Assembly (NCBI GenBank): GCA_900016875.1
Contig: FCNR01000063.1
Span: 1 to 64,000, forward strand
Origin: Eubacteriaceae bacterium CHKCI004
GTDB taxonomy: Bacteria; Bacillota; Clostridia; Lachnospirales; Lachnospiraceae
Direction of reading: 5' to 3'
DNA: 64,000 nucleotides
Shown here one piece after another: positions 1 through 7,731 of the stretch. The notes under the pieces are model-generated. The model was not told the origin of the DNA. It saw only the letters and a list, made by a program, of their open reading frames with translations, and ran no database searches. Within the stretch, counting starts at the first letter, position 1. Every line of letters begins with the position of its first letter. A program made the position numbers and the translations under genes.

Positions 1-191
1 TCTGGGAAACTATGCTCAAAATCCGGTACTTGCATAAAACAAGGAGGGAAATACCCGGCATATATGCCAGAAATCCCAGCATAATACTACAAAATATGAA
101 TTTTTCAAGGTACTATAGGTACAGGGCGCAACTAATTATATAGTTTCGACCCCAACATCATAATATTATCAAAATGCAAGGGAGGAATTTT

Positions 192-647
192 ATGAAGAAA
201 AAACTGTGGACGCTGGCTGTTGTTCTCTCTGCGGTATTTCTGTTCCCGGGGGCTGCTCCGGCGGTTAAGGCCCGGAGCGTGAATCCGGAGACCGAGCAGG
301 CTGAAACCATGGCAAAGAAGAAATCAGCGAAGCTCAGCAAAAAAGTATACCGGCAGATTAAAGGCTGGTGGACCAATGTTTCCTCCGGCGGAACTGACCG
401 TAAGTTTACCCGGACGAAGATGAAGGTGTACGACCGCAATACCGGAGAATGTATCGGAAAAATGAAAATCTACGGCTGCAAAAAGGTCAAAGGCGGTTAC
501 CTGATCAAACTGAAGAACAGCCGCGGCGAAAAGCTTAGCTATAAGTTCAACAAAAAAGCAGATATGATGGAGAACTATATGGGATGGAAAGCCGACGGCG
601 ATTATTATTCCGGTTCCAGCAGCCTTTTCCGTGGAAAATGGGGATGA
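192..647 (+). CDS. small secreted basic protein, function unknown
   Basis: I do not recognise this family. The 151-residue product begins with a clear Sec signal peptide (MKKK, then a hydrophobic stretch to about residue 24, with possible cleavage after APAVKA). The mature part is short and rich in lysine, with a stretch of charged residues followed by probable beta-strand sequence (KVYDRNTGECIGKMKIYG) and an aromatic, glycine-rich tail (GDYYSGSSSLFRGKWG). The start at 192 is chosen over an ATG at 174 because GGAGG at 181-185 sits just upstream of 192. It stands alone, with a hairpin terminator after it. Probably exported to the cell surface or medium; its role cannot be inferred. Confidence 0.75.
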   Translation: MKKKLWTLAVVLSAVFLFPGAAPAVKARSVNPETEQAETMAKKKSAKLSKKVYRQIKGWWTNVSSGGTDRKFTRTKMKVYDRNTGECIGKMKIYGCKKVKGGYLIKLKNSRGEKLSYKFNKKADMMENYMGWKADGDYYSGSSSLFRGKWG

Positions 648-687
648 AAAAACTTTGTTGTAAATGCAGGAAGAGCGCGCTGTGCGA

Positions 688-720
688 AAAGGGGCAGGAA
701 CGTTTTGTTCCTGCCTCTTT
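688..720 (+). terminator. probable terminator after the secreted protein
   Basis: Perfect 9-bp stem GGCAGGAAC / GTTCCTGCC (693-701 with 707-715) followed by the short T-rich tail TCTTT. The U tract is weak, so efficiency is uncertain. Confidence 0.6.
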
Positions 721-779
721 AAGGTGTAAAATGTTTTCAGTGTGAATATCAGAAAACTTATGGCGCCGTATTATTCTGT

Positions 780-1721
780 CTACAGATCCAGTTCTGCCGC
801 TACTTTTTTCAGGGTTTCAGCAGATTCCAGCAGACGTTTCTGCTCATCTTCGTTAAGAGAAATCGGCACATGTGTCTCGATACCGTCAAAGCCTACGATG
901 GCAGGCATACTGAGAGCGATGCCGTCAATGCCGTATTCACCGTCCATCATGGCGGAAATCGGCAGGATAGACTTTTCATTTCTCACGATACATTCGCAGA
1001 TTCGTTTCACTGACATGGCAATACCGTAATAGGTGGCGCGTTTTTTAGCAATGATCTCATATGCGCTGTTCTTCACGGAATCAGCGATTCTCTTCATGGA
1101 AGCTTTGTGGTTAAAATGACCACGCATCTCGCAGAATGTATCCAGCGGAATACCGGAAACATTGGTGCTGCTCCATGCTGCGATCTCACTGTCGCCGTGT
1201 TCTCCGATGATGAAAGAATGGACACTGCGGCTGTCTACGCTCAGATGTTCGCCAAGAGCGTATTTCAGACGGGCAGTGTCAAGCACTGTGCCGGAGCCGA
1301 TGACTCTGTGTGCCGGGAGCCCGCTGAGCTTTAATGCCACATAAGTAAGGATATCCACCGGATTGGAGACGATCAACAGGATACCCTGAAAATCCTGCTC
1401 CGTAATCTGTGGAATAATGCTTTTGTAAATAGCCACGTTTTTATGTACCAGATCAAGCCGTGTTTCATCCGGCTGCTGGTTTGCTCCTGCAGTCACGATA
1501 ACGATACCGGCGTCAGCAATATCTTTATAGTCGCCGGCATATATTTTCATCTGTCCGGCGAAAGGAATTCCGTGGGCAATATCCTTTGCCTCGCCGTCAG
1601 CTTTGTCATAATTGGCATCAATGAGAACAATTTCAGAAAATAAACGGCTCTGCATCAAAGTAAATGCTGTTGCAGAACCAACGAAACCACAACCGATAAT
1701 GGCAGCTTTTCTTGGATTCAT
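780..1721 (-). CDS. ldh: L-lactate dehydrogenase
   Basis: Reduces pyruvate to L-lactate with NADH in the cytoplasm, regenerating NAD+ in fermentation. The 313-residue protein has the N-terminal Rossmann motif GCGFVGSA (about 10-17), an acidic residue ending strand 2 (VLIDAN), the LDH-type specificity loop with Q in place of the Arg of malate dehydrogenases (AGANQQPDETRLDL, about 78-91), the substrate-binding Arg in LDTARLK (R151) and the catalytic His in IIGEHGDSE (H175). The start is set at 1721, not the ATG at 1739, because AGAGGTG lies at the right distance. Monocistronic, reverse strand, with its own promoter upstream. Confidence 0.93.
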   Translation of the reverse strand: MNPRKAAIIGCGFVGSATAFTLMQSRLFSEIVLIDANYDKADGEAKDIAHGIPFAGQMKIYAGDYKDIADAGIVIVTAGANQQPDETRLDLVHKNVAIYKSIIPQITEQDFQGILLIVSNPVDILTYVALKLSGLPAHRVIGSGTVLDTARLKYALGEHLSVDSRSVHSFIIGEHGDSEIAAWSSTNVSGIPLDTFCEMRGHFNHKASMKRIADSVKNSAYEIIAKKRATYYGIAMSVKRICECIVRNEKSILPISAMMDGEYGIDGIALSMPAIVGFDGIETHVPISLNEDEQKRLLESAETLKKVAAELDL

Positions 1722-1767
1722 TATCAACACCTCTTTCATTTTTATTTTGTTCCGTAGGAACCTGTGT

Positions 1768-1773
1768 ATTATA
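1768..1773 (-). promoter_or_regulatory. extended -10 element of the ldh promoter
   Basis: Reading the minus strand, TGTTATAAT forms a good extended -10 box about 47 bp before the ldh start codon. No good -35 is seen, which fits an extended -10 promoter. A GTTCC-GTA-GGAAC inverted repeat (1749-1761) lies just downstream in the leader and could be an operator or a small hairpin. Confidence 0.5.
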
Positions 1774-1895
1774 ACATAAAATGGAACAAAAGCGGTGGTT
1801 ATAACAACAAAATCCTAAAAAAATTTAAAAATACGAGGAGAATTTTTTTCAATAAGAGGAATATTCTGTTTTTTCTATTTTTTTGAAAAAATTCC

Positions 1896-1924
1896 TTGCA
1901 AAACATACGGAAATATAGTATTAT
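1896..1924 (+). promoter_or_regulatory. promoter of tRNA-Arg
   Basis: TTGCAA (1896-1901) and TATTAT (1919-1924) are separated by exactly 17 bp, ending 20 bp before the tRNA. Confidence 0.6.
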
Positions 1925-1944
1925 AAATGCCGGAAGTTTTCCAA

Positions 1945-2018
1945 GGACCAGTAGCTCAGTTGGATAGAGCAACGGTTTCCGGAACCGTGTGTCGGGGGTT
2001 CGAGTCCCTCCTGGTTCG
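1945..2018 (+). tRNA. tRNA-Arg (anticodon CCG)
   Basis: A full cloverleaf can be folded: acceptor stem GGACCAG with CTGGTTC (one G-U pair), D arm GCTC/GAGC, anticodon stem ACGGT/ACCGT with loop TTCCGGA (anticodon CCG, decoding CGG), and T arm GGGGG/CCCTC with loop TTCGAGT. The discriminator base is G. The 74-nt gene lacks an encoded 3' CCA, so the CCA must be added post-transcriptionally. It is an isolated tRNA with its own promoter and a terminator just downstream. Confidence 0.95.
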
Positions 2019-2042
2019 TTTTTTTATGTCCGGATACAGAAT

Positions 2043-2090
2043 AACAGAGAAGAAGTTTCCTGTTGGGAACCTCTTCTCTGTTATTTTTTT
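2043..2090 (+). terminator. intrinsic terminator after tRNA-Arg
   Basis: Long stem built from AACAGAGAAGA...TTCC and GGGAACC...TCTTCTCTGTT with loop TGTT, followed by ATTTTTTT. Confidence 0.85.
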
Positions 2091-2164
2091 GGTTGTGCTT
2101 TTTCCTAAAAAGATAGTATAATAGGAATGCAAAAAAAGGATAAAATGAATCAAAGGAGTATCAC

Positions 2165-3295
2165 ATGGAAAAATCAAAAGTATATTACACTGATTTTAGA
2201 ACAAAACTTGGAGAAGGTCTGCCGACCAAATTAAAAAGACTGATCAGGAAAGCAGGTATCGAAGATATCGACATGGATCAGAAGTTTGTCGCTATCAAGA
2301 TGCATTTCGGCGAGCTGGGTAATCTGGGCTTTCTTCGTCCGAACTATGCAAAAGCTGTTGCCGACGTGGTAAAAGAAATGGGCGGTCTGCCGTTCCTCAC
2401 CGACTGCAACACCCTGTACCCGGGCAGCCGGAAAAATGCTCTGGAGCATCTTCAGTGTGCATGGGAGAATGGATTTACCCCGCTGACCGTCGGCTGTCCG
2501 GTGCTGATCGGAGACGGTCTTAAAGGAACTGACGATATTGACGTGCCGGTGGAGGGCGGCGAGTACATTACAAGCGCCAAAATAGGACGTGCCGTCATGG
2601 ACGCCGATATTTTTATCAGCCTGACACATTTTAAGGGGCATGAGATGACCGGTTTTGGCGGAGCCATTAAAAATATCGGTATGGGCTGCGGTTCACGTGC
2701 CGGAAAGAAAGAGCAGCACTCCAACGGAAAGCCGAGCATTGATCCGGAAGCATGCCGTGGCTGCCGCCTCTGCCAGCACGAATGTGCCAATAACGGACTG
2801 GAATTCAACGAGGAGACGAAGAAGATGACCGTCAACACAGACAACTGTGTGGGCTGCGGACGATGCCTCGGCGCCTGCAACTTTGACGCCATCGCGTTTG
2901 TCAATGACGCGGCGACAAAAGAACTGAACTGCCGGATGGCGGAATATACCAAAGCAGTCATCGACGGACGCCCGAACTTCCATATTTCCCTCATCGTGGA
3001 CGTATCTCCAAACTGTGACTGCCATGCGGAAAATGACGCGCCGATTCTTCCAAACATCGGAATGTTCGCATCCTTTGATCCGCTGGCTCTCGACCAGGCA
3101 TGTGTGGACGCCTGCCTCAAATGTGATCCGCTGCCAAACAGCCAGCTGTCCGACCGGATGCACAGCGAAGGCTTCTGCGACCACCACGACCACTTCGAAA
3201 ACACCACGCCGGATTCCGAGTACAAGACCTGCCTCGATCATGCCGCAAAGATTGGCCTTGGAAACCGCGATTACGAGTTGATTTTTGTAAAATAA
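2165..3295 (+). CDS. DUF362 domain protein with two [4Fe-4S] clusters
   Basis: A 376-residue cytoplasmic iron-sulfur protein. The N-terminal part (about 1-185) is the DUF362 domain, with KMHFGELGNLGF near 45-56 and a conserved THFKGHEMTGFGGAIKN segment. It is followed by a bacterial-ferredoxin insert carrying two CxxCxxCxxxC motifs (Cys 197/200/203/207 and 228/231/234/238). DUF362 proteins are widespread in anaerobes and are presumed to take part in electron transfer; no reaction is established. AGGAG at 2154-2158 sets the start. Its stop codon overlaps the ATG of the next gene by one base, so the two are translationally coupled. Confidence 0.85.
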   Translation: MEKSKVYYTDFRTKLGEGLPTKLKRLIRKAGIEDIDMDQKFVAIKMHFGELGNLGFLRPNYAKAVADVVKEMGGLPFLTDCNTLYPGSRKNALEHLQCAWENGFTPLTVGCPVLIGDGLKGTDDIDVPVEGGEYITSAKIGRAVMDADIFISLTHFKGHEMTGFGGAIKNIGMGCGSRAGKKEQHSNGKPSIDPEACRGCRLCQHECANNGLEFNEETKKMTVNTDNCVGCGRCLGACNFDAIAFVNDAATKELNCRMAEYTKAVIDGRPNFHISLIVDVSPNCDCHAENDAPILPNIGMFASFDPLALDQACVDACLKCDPLPNSQLSDRMHSEGFCDHHDHFENTTPDSEYKTCLDHAAKIGLGNRDYELIFVK

Positions 3296-3738
3296 TGAAA
3301 TACGAGATTTACATTTATGAGGAGGCCAAAACGGCCTCCTTTTATAAAAAAGCCATCGCAGAATACGAAAAGCGCCTGAGCCGCTACTGCAAAATATCCT
3401 GCCGCTTCATAAAAAAAGAAAAAGAATGGGAGAAGCTCCTCACCGAAGCCGAAACCGCCGGGGACGCCTGCCTGGTTCTGCCGGGGCCGGACTCCGTATC
3501 ATCGGAAGACTTCAGCGCGGCAATCGGCCGGATGGAGCTGTCAGGCCAGGGGAAAAAACGCTTTTTTATACCGGGAACTCGCTTCACTGCCCCGGAAAAG
3601 GGCGACGCAGAAAAAAGAAAAGCGGCGATCATAAACCTCTCGGACTTCACCATGAACACAGCCATGACCGCTATGATTCTCTATGAGCAGATTTACCGGG
3701 GGTACCGGATATTGAACAACCATCCGTATCATAAATAA
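3295..3738 (+). CDS. divergent RlmH-like SPOUT protein
   Basis: A 147-residue protein of the RlmH family, whose canonical members methylate N3 of pseudouridine 1915 in 23S rRNA. Family membership is clear from the N-terminal EYEKRLSRYCK segment and the C-terminal YEQIYRGYRILNNHPYHK block. It departs from canonical RlmH in the trefoil-knot region: the glycine-rich SAM loop (usually IGGAxG) reads IPGTRFTAPEKG, and the usual MTLPHQLxR segment reads FTMNTAMTA, without the His and Arg. It is therefore probably a paralogue with altered or lost methyltransferase activity, and a canonical rlmH is expected elsewhere. Coupled to the DUF362 gene. Confidence 0.75.
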   Translation: MKYEIYIYEEAKTASFYKKAIAEYEKRLSRYCKISCRFIKKEKEWEKLLTEAETAGDACLVLPGPDSVSSEDFSAAIGRMELSGQGKKRFFIPGTRFTAPEKGDAEKRKAAIINLSDFTMNTAMTAMILYEQIYRGYRILNNHPYHK

Positions 3739-3759
3739 GTGTGGTTTTCTGTGGTGTAT

Positions 3760-3930
3760 ATGGATAAAGAAAAAGAAGAAAATCTGAAGAAGTTCGCTAT
3801 AGCATATTTACAGCAGAGTTTCAATATTAAAAAAATAGAAAGAATTAAAAAAATAAAAAAATATTCAGGTTTACAGAATGAAATCCGTCTGTACGCCTCA
3901 GCCAGAGAAGTCAGGAGGAAAAATGGATAA
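3760..3930 (+). CDS. possible small lysine-rich protein, coupled to DUF2200 gene
   Basis: Weakly supported 56-residue reading frame ([12 protein letters not shown]...), very rich in Lys, Glu and Ile with predicted helical character. There is no strong ribosome binding site. Its last codons run through the AGGAGG of the next gene and its TAA overlaps codons 2-3 of that gene, an arrangement that would fit translational coupling. It may equally be an untranslated leader. I do not recognise a family. Confidence 0.3.
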   Translation: MDKEKEENLKKFAIAYLQQSFNIKKIERIKKIKKYSGLQNEIRLYASAREVRRKNG

Positions 3931-4276
3931 TCAAAAAGTATTTGCAATGAGTTTCAGTAAGATATATCCGCTCTACGTTCAAAAAGCAGAGCGGAAAAGC
4001 CGAACAAAGAAAGAAGTGGACGAGATTATATGCTGGCTTACCGGCTATGACCCGGAGACCCTGCAGGCGCAGATTGACAGGAATGTCAGCCTGCAGACAT
4101 TTTTTGAAGAGGCGCCGCAGATGAATCCCAAGGCAGCGTTAATCAAAGGCGTTGTCTGCGGCGTCCGTGTGGAGGAGATAGATGATCCTCTCATGCAGAA
4201 GATCCGCTGGCTGGATAAGCTCGTTGATGAGCTGGCAAAGGGAAAGAAGATGGAGAAGATATTACGGGTATTTTAA
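3923..4276 (+). CDS. DUF2200 family protein
   Basis: A 117-residue cytoplasmic protein matching the DUF2200 pattern from memory: [17 protein letters not shown] at the N terminus, [14 protein letters not shown] in the middle and a conserved [14 protein letters not shown] ... [22 protein letters not shown]-terminal half. The family is widespread in gut Firmicutes and Bacteroidetes and has no known biochemical role. Start at 3923 is fixed by AGGAGG (3911-3916) seven bases upstream; an upstream in-frame ATG at 3878 has no such site. Confidence 0.85.
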   Translation: MDNQKVFAMSFSKIYPLYVQKAERKSRTKKEVDEIICWLTGYDPETLQAQIDRNVSLQTFFEEAPQMNPKAALIKGVVCGVRVEEIDDPLMQKIRWLDKLVDELAKGKKMEKILRVF

Positions 4277-4453
4277 CTGGCAGTTAATTTTCCTTCCCGT
4301 AAATTAATAACCATTCAATTGTCTGTATCTTCTCTGTTCTGTATAATAAAAATGACAAAGCTGCTATGGTGGAATGTCAGAATGGTCTTCATCGATGAAA
4401 GAAGCCGGATCTTGCAAAATATGATGAAAATACAGATCAACAGGAGAAAGACA

Positions 4454-5548
4454 ATGAAAATAAATGAAATCATACGGGAAAAAAGGCTGGCTGAGGGGTT
4501 TACGCAGGAACAGATGGCGTCGTATCTGGGAGTGTCTGCCCCCGCGGTCAATAAATGGGAAAAAGGCGTTTCGTATCCGGATATCACTCTGCTGCCTGCA
4601 TTGGCAAGGCTGCTTAAAACGGACGTAAATACCCTTTTATCGTTTCAGGAAGATTTGAGTGATCAGGAGATTGCGGATTTTTTGGGAAGCGTTTATACTG
4701 TAGCTATGGAGCAGGGAATGCCTCAGGCGTTTGCGAGTCTGAATGAGAAAATCCGGGAATATCCTTCCTGTGAGAAACTGGTGCTTAACGGAGCGCTGAC
4801 ACTGGAAGGACTGGTCGCGATGACTGTCAGGGAAGGAGAAGGGGAGTTGTTCCGGGCAGAGATTGAGCGCTTGTATGAGAGAGCGGCAGAGGGCAGCGAT
4901 GTGCCGGTCAGCCAGCACGCAAAGGCTATGCTGGTTTCCAGGTATATGGCGAGAAAAGAATATGCGGAAGCGGAACGGCTGCTTGAAGAGCTGCCTTCAG
5001 AGAACATGTTTGATAAAAACAGTCTGAAATCCAGCCTTTATCTGGCGGAAGGGAAAACGGCGGAAGCGGCGCAGATTCTGGAGAGAATGATTATCAATGA
5101 TATAAGCAGTGTGGTTGCTTGTCTGCTTTCTCTGATAGAGGTCGCCATGAAGGAAAAGCGGGAAGACGATGTGGGAAAGCTGGCGCAGACGGCAAAGGAC
5201 ACGATTCGGCTCTATGATTTGTGGGAATACGAGGAGTACGCTATTGACTTTCAACTGGCCTTGGTTCGGGAGGATGCGGCTTTGTGTCTGTCCAGTCTGG
5301 AAAAAATGTTTCATGCCATGCAGAAAGTGGACGATATTCCTTTGCTGCAGGGTTCGTTTTTATACCGGCATTTGCCGGTGAAAGAGAGTCCGGGCAAGGA
5401 TAAAATGACAGTGGGCGAAATGATGATGAATAATCTGCTGAAAGAGATGGGGAGTAATGATAATGGAGAATATGATTTTCTCCGTGCAGACGGCAGATTT
5501 CAGGAATTTCTTTCCCGGTGGAAAACAGAACAGGCAGCGGAAGTCTGA
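4454..5548 (+). CDS. XRE-family transcriptional regulator with long helical C-terminal region
   Basis: A 364-residue protein with an N-terminal Cro/CI helix-turn-helix (about 1-60: IREKRLAEGFTQEQMASYLGVSAPAVNKWEKG) of the type that binds operator DNA. The remaining 300 residues are alpha-helical and look like tetratricopeptide-type repeats (for example ARKEYAEAERLLEELPSE and LAEGKTAEAAQILERM), a common sensor or protein-binding module in Firmicute XRE regulators. The start at 4454 is supported by CAGGAG a few bases upstream. It lies 62 bp before the sigma-54 activator on the same strand and may be in one transcript with it. Target unknown. Confidence 0.85.
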   Translation: MKINEIIREKRLAEGFTQEQMASYLGVSAPAVNKWEKGVSYPDITLLPALARLLKTDVNTLLSFQEDLSDQEIADFLGSVYTVAMEQGMPQAFASLNEKIREYPSCEKLVLNGALTLEGLVAMTVREGEGELFRAEIERLYERAAEGSDVPVSQHAKAMLVSRYMARKEYAEAERLLEELPSENMFDKNSLKSSLYLAEGKTAEAAQILERMIINDISSVVACLLSLIEVAMKEKREDDVGKLAQTAKDTIRLYDLWEYEEYAIDFQLALVREDAALCLSSLEKMFHAMQKVDDIPLLQGSFLYRHLPVKESPGKDKMTVGEMMMNNLLKEMGSNDNGEYDFLRADGRFQEFLSRWKTEQAAEV

Positions 5549-5610
5549 GCGAACAGAGCCAGCCGGCAGGACCGGAGAACAGGCAGTCGCTGGTTGCGGG
5601 GAGGGCAGTC

Positions 5611-7386
5611 ATGGTGGAGATAAAGAATAATATGCGCGGGATCTGTGAAAATACTATGCGAAAAGAAGATTATGAGTCGGTGCTGGACACTATCTTCTGC
5701 AGCATTTTGCTTTTTGACGGAGAAGCAAAGTTGGTTCATTTTAACAGAGGAGCCTGTCTGATGTTTGAGGATATGGGATGGAATCTGGCTGAAAAAATTG
5801 GTACAGATTTTGAAGAATTTACCGGTGTTCTCAGGAGAGAGGTGGACTATATGCGAGGAAGCGGCCGTTATCGGGTGGAGATTCATAACCGCTTTATTGT
5901 GTGCAATGTACAGCCGTGGATAACGGGAGACAGAAGAAGGGGGACAATCCTGATTCTCCATGAGTCGCTGCAGTCCAGCTGCATCATGCAGGAGCTGGAT
6001 GTGACCAGCGGTCTTTTGCAGGAAATCAATATTTTTGTGGAATCTTCCCATGACGGTTTTCTTGTGACCGACAGCCGGGGGAATGTAGTCCGGGTCAATG
6101 CGGCCTGGGAGAAGGTGTTTGGGATCAGCAGAAGTCATGTGATTGGCAAAAATGTATCACAGCTCATAGAGGAGGGCGTCTATTCAGAGTCTGCTGTTTT
6201 GAAGGTGATCAAAACCAAAAATGTGGCAACGGTCATGCTGAAAAAAGAAAGGAAAAAAATCATTGCCACGGGAGCGCCTGTGTTTGACGCTAACGGGACT
6301 TTTACTTCCGTGGTGGTAAATGTGCGGGATATCACGGAGCTCAATAACCTTCAGAGTAATCTGGAGCAGCAGCGCCTGGTGGCGGAAGGTTTTGTGAGAG
6401 AGCTTGCCTTTATGCACAGCAGAACGCCTCTTATCGCGCACAGCAAGGAAATGAAAAATATCATGGATACGATAAAAACGCTGTCGCAGGTAAATTCTAC
6501 GGTTCTTGTAACAGGAGAATCCGGTACGGGAAAGGAAGTCATAGTCAATCAGATTCATCAGGCCAGCAGCCGCCGGAAGAAACCTTTTATCAAGATTAAC
6601 TGCGGTGCGATTCTGGCTGCGCTTTTTGAATCAGAACTGTTTGGCTATGAGGAAGGGGCTTTTACCGGGGCGCGAAGAAAAGGAAAGGCAGGATTTTTTG
6701 AGCTTGCCAATGGAGGAACACTCTTCCTTGATGAGATCGGAGAACTGGATCTGGCGCTTCAGGTAAAGCTGCTGCGGGTGATTCAGGAGGGAGAAGTGAC
6801 AAGGATTGGCGGGACGAGAACGATTCATGTGGATGTGAGAATCATTGCCGCCACCAACCGGGATCTGTGGCAGCAGGTTCAGGAAGGAACATTTCGGCAG
6901 GATTTATTTTATCGTCTGAACGTCATCAACATTGAAGTGCCGCCTCTGCGAAGCCGGAGAGAAGATATTATTCCGCTTGCAGTTCGTTTTCTCGAAAATT
7001 TCAATAAAAAATACGATAAAAAGAAAGAAATATCCGCGGAGCTTGGTAAATTATTTCTGGAGATGGAGTGGCCGGGAAATATCCGCGAACTGGAGAACCT
7101 GATTGAGAGTATGGTCGTTCTGACACAGGGTACGGTGATGGAACCGAAGGATCTGCCTATCCGGTACAAAAATTCTTTCGGGAATGAGAGTGTGGCGCAG
7201 GTGTCAGTAACGGGTATTCTTCCATTAAAGGAGGCAGTGGCATTGACTGAAAAGCAATTGCTGGAAAATGCCAGGGAAAAATATGTGACGACCAGAGAAA
7301 TGGCAAAGGTTCTGCAGGTGAATCAGTCGACTGTTTCACGCAAACTGGAAAAGTTGATGGGAACAAAGAAAAAAGAATATTTTTAG
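5611..7386 (+). CDS. PAS-domain sigma-54-dependent transcriptional activator
   Basis: A 591-residue enhancer-binding protein that would hydrolyse ATP to open RNA polymerase-sigma-54 complexes. Order: an N-terminal PAS-like sensor (about 20-130), a second PAS domain (about 150-265, SSHDGFLVTDSRGNVVRVN), the AAA+ domain with Walker A GESGTGKE (about 302-309), the sigma-54 contact loop GAFTGA (about 349-354), Walker B GTLFLDEIGE, and a C-terminal helix-turn-helix (about 550-585, TTREMAKVLQVNQSTVSRKL). There is no receiver domain, so the signal is probably a small ligand or redox cue sensed by the PAS domains. GGGGAGGG upstream of 5611 decides the start. It faces a -24/-12 promoter in front of the next gene, its probable target. 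Confidence 0.92.
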   Translation: MVEIKNNMRGICENTMRKEDYESVLDTIFCSILLFDGEAKLVHFNRGACLMFEDMGWNLAEKIGTDFEEFTGVLRREVDYMRGSGRYRVEIHNRFIVCNVQPWITGDRRRGTILILHESLQSSCIMQELDVTSGLLQEINIFVESSHDGFLVTDSRGNVVRVNAAWEKVFGISRSHVIGKNVSQLIEEGVYSESAVLKVIKTKNVATVMLKKERKKIIATGAPVFDANGTFTSVVVNVRDITELNNLQSNLEQQRLVAEGFVRELAFMHSRTPLIAHSKEMKNIMDTIKTLSQVNSTVLVTGESGTGKEVIVNQIHQASSRRKKPFIKINCGAILAALFESELFGYEEGAFTGARRKGKAGFFELANGGTLFLDEIGELDLALQVKLLRVIQEGEVTRIGGTRTIHVDVRIIAATNRDLWQQVQEGTFRQDLFYRLNVINIEVPPLRSRREDIIPLAVRFLENFNKKYDKKKEISAELGKLFLEMEWPGNIRELENLIESMVVLTQGTVMEPKDLPIRYKNSFGNESVAQVSVTGILPLKEAVALTEKQLLENAREKYVTTREMAKVLQVNQSTVSRKLEKLMGTKKKEYF

Positions 7387-7731
7387 AGAGAATAATTTTT
7401 GAATTTTTCCGGATATGCCGAAAAGACACATTTTTGATGCGCTACCGCATATTTCTATGCGTTTTTGCATAATAAGGAGAGGAAGGGATGCGGTCTTATT
7501 TTCCTGCAGATTGTTTTGGTGATGCAAAAATACATCAAAAAAGATGTCTGATTGTCTGAAAAAAGTAAATACCGATGTATTTGAAGCCCTGTGTCAGTTG
7601 GCACAGGGTTTGCTTTATTATAATATATGAAGATATTTTTGTTTTAAGCCAGAGACAGCTTATAAGTCAATGCGATATCCCGGAAGGGAGGAGGATGGAA
7701 GGGCTGTCGGAAAAGAAAAGGGGGGTTTATT
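7387..7731 (+). promoter_or_regulatory. sigma-54 control region: upstream inverted repeats and leader of the AbfD homologue
   Basis: This 345-bp gap has no gene. It contains three short inverted repeats that could be enhancer sites for the neighbouring activator: ATGCG-CTAC-CGCAT (7437-7450), TATGC-N6-GCATA (7456-7471) and TGATG-N8-CATCA (7520-7537). They lie about 60-160 bp upstream of the -24/-12 promoter, the usual distance. After the promoter comes a roughly 105-nt leader with GGGGG just before the start codon at 7732. Confidence 0.6.
7598..7614 (+). promoter_or_regulatory. sigma-54 (-24/-12) promoter
   Basis: TTGGCACAGGGTTTGCT matches the sigma-54 consensus, with invariant GG (7600-7601) and GC (7612-7613) separated by exactly 10 bp. 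Transcription should start near 7625. The promoter overlaps a hairpin-capable sequence (CCCTGTG ... CACAGGG, 7588-7608) that might also end the upstream transcript. Confidence 0.88.

Noticed and set aside
7588-7614. Terminator instead of sigma-54 promoter
   Set aside because: A CCCTGTG/CACAGGG stem is present, but the T tract is broken by GC and the -24/-12 match with exact spacing next to a GAFTGA activator is the stronger reading.
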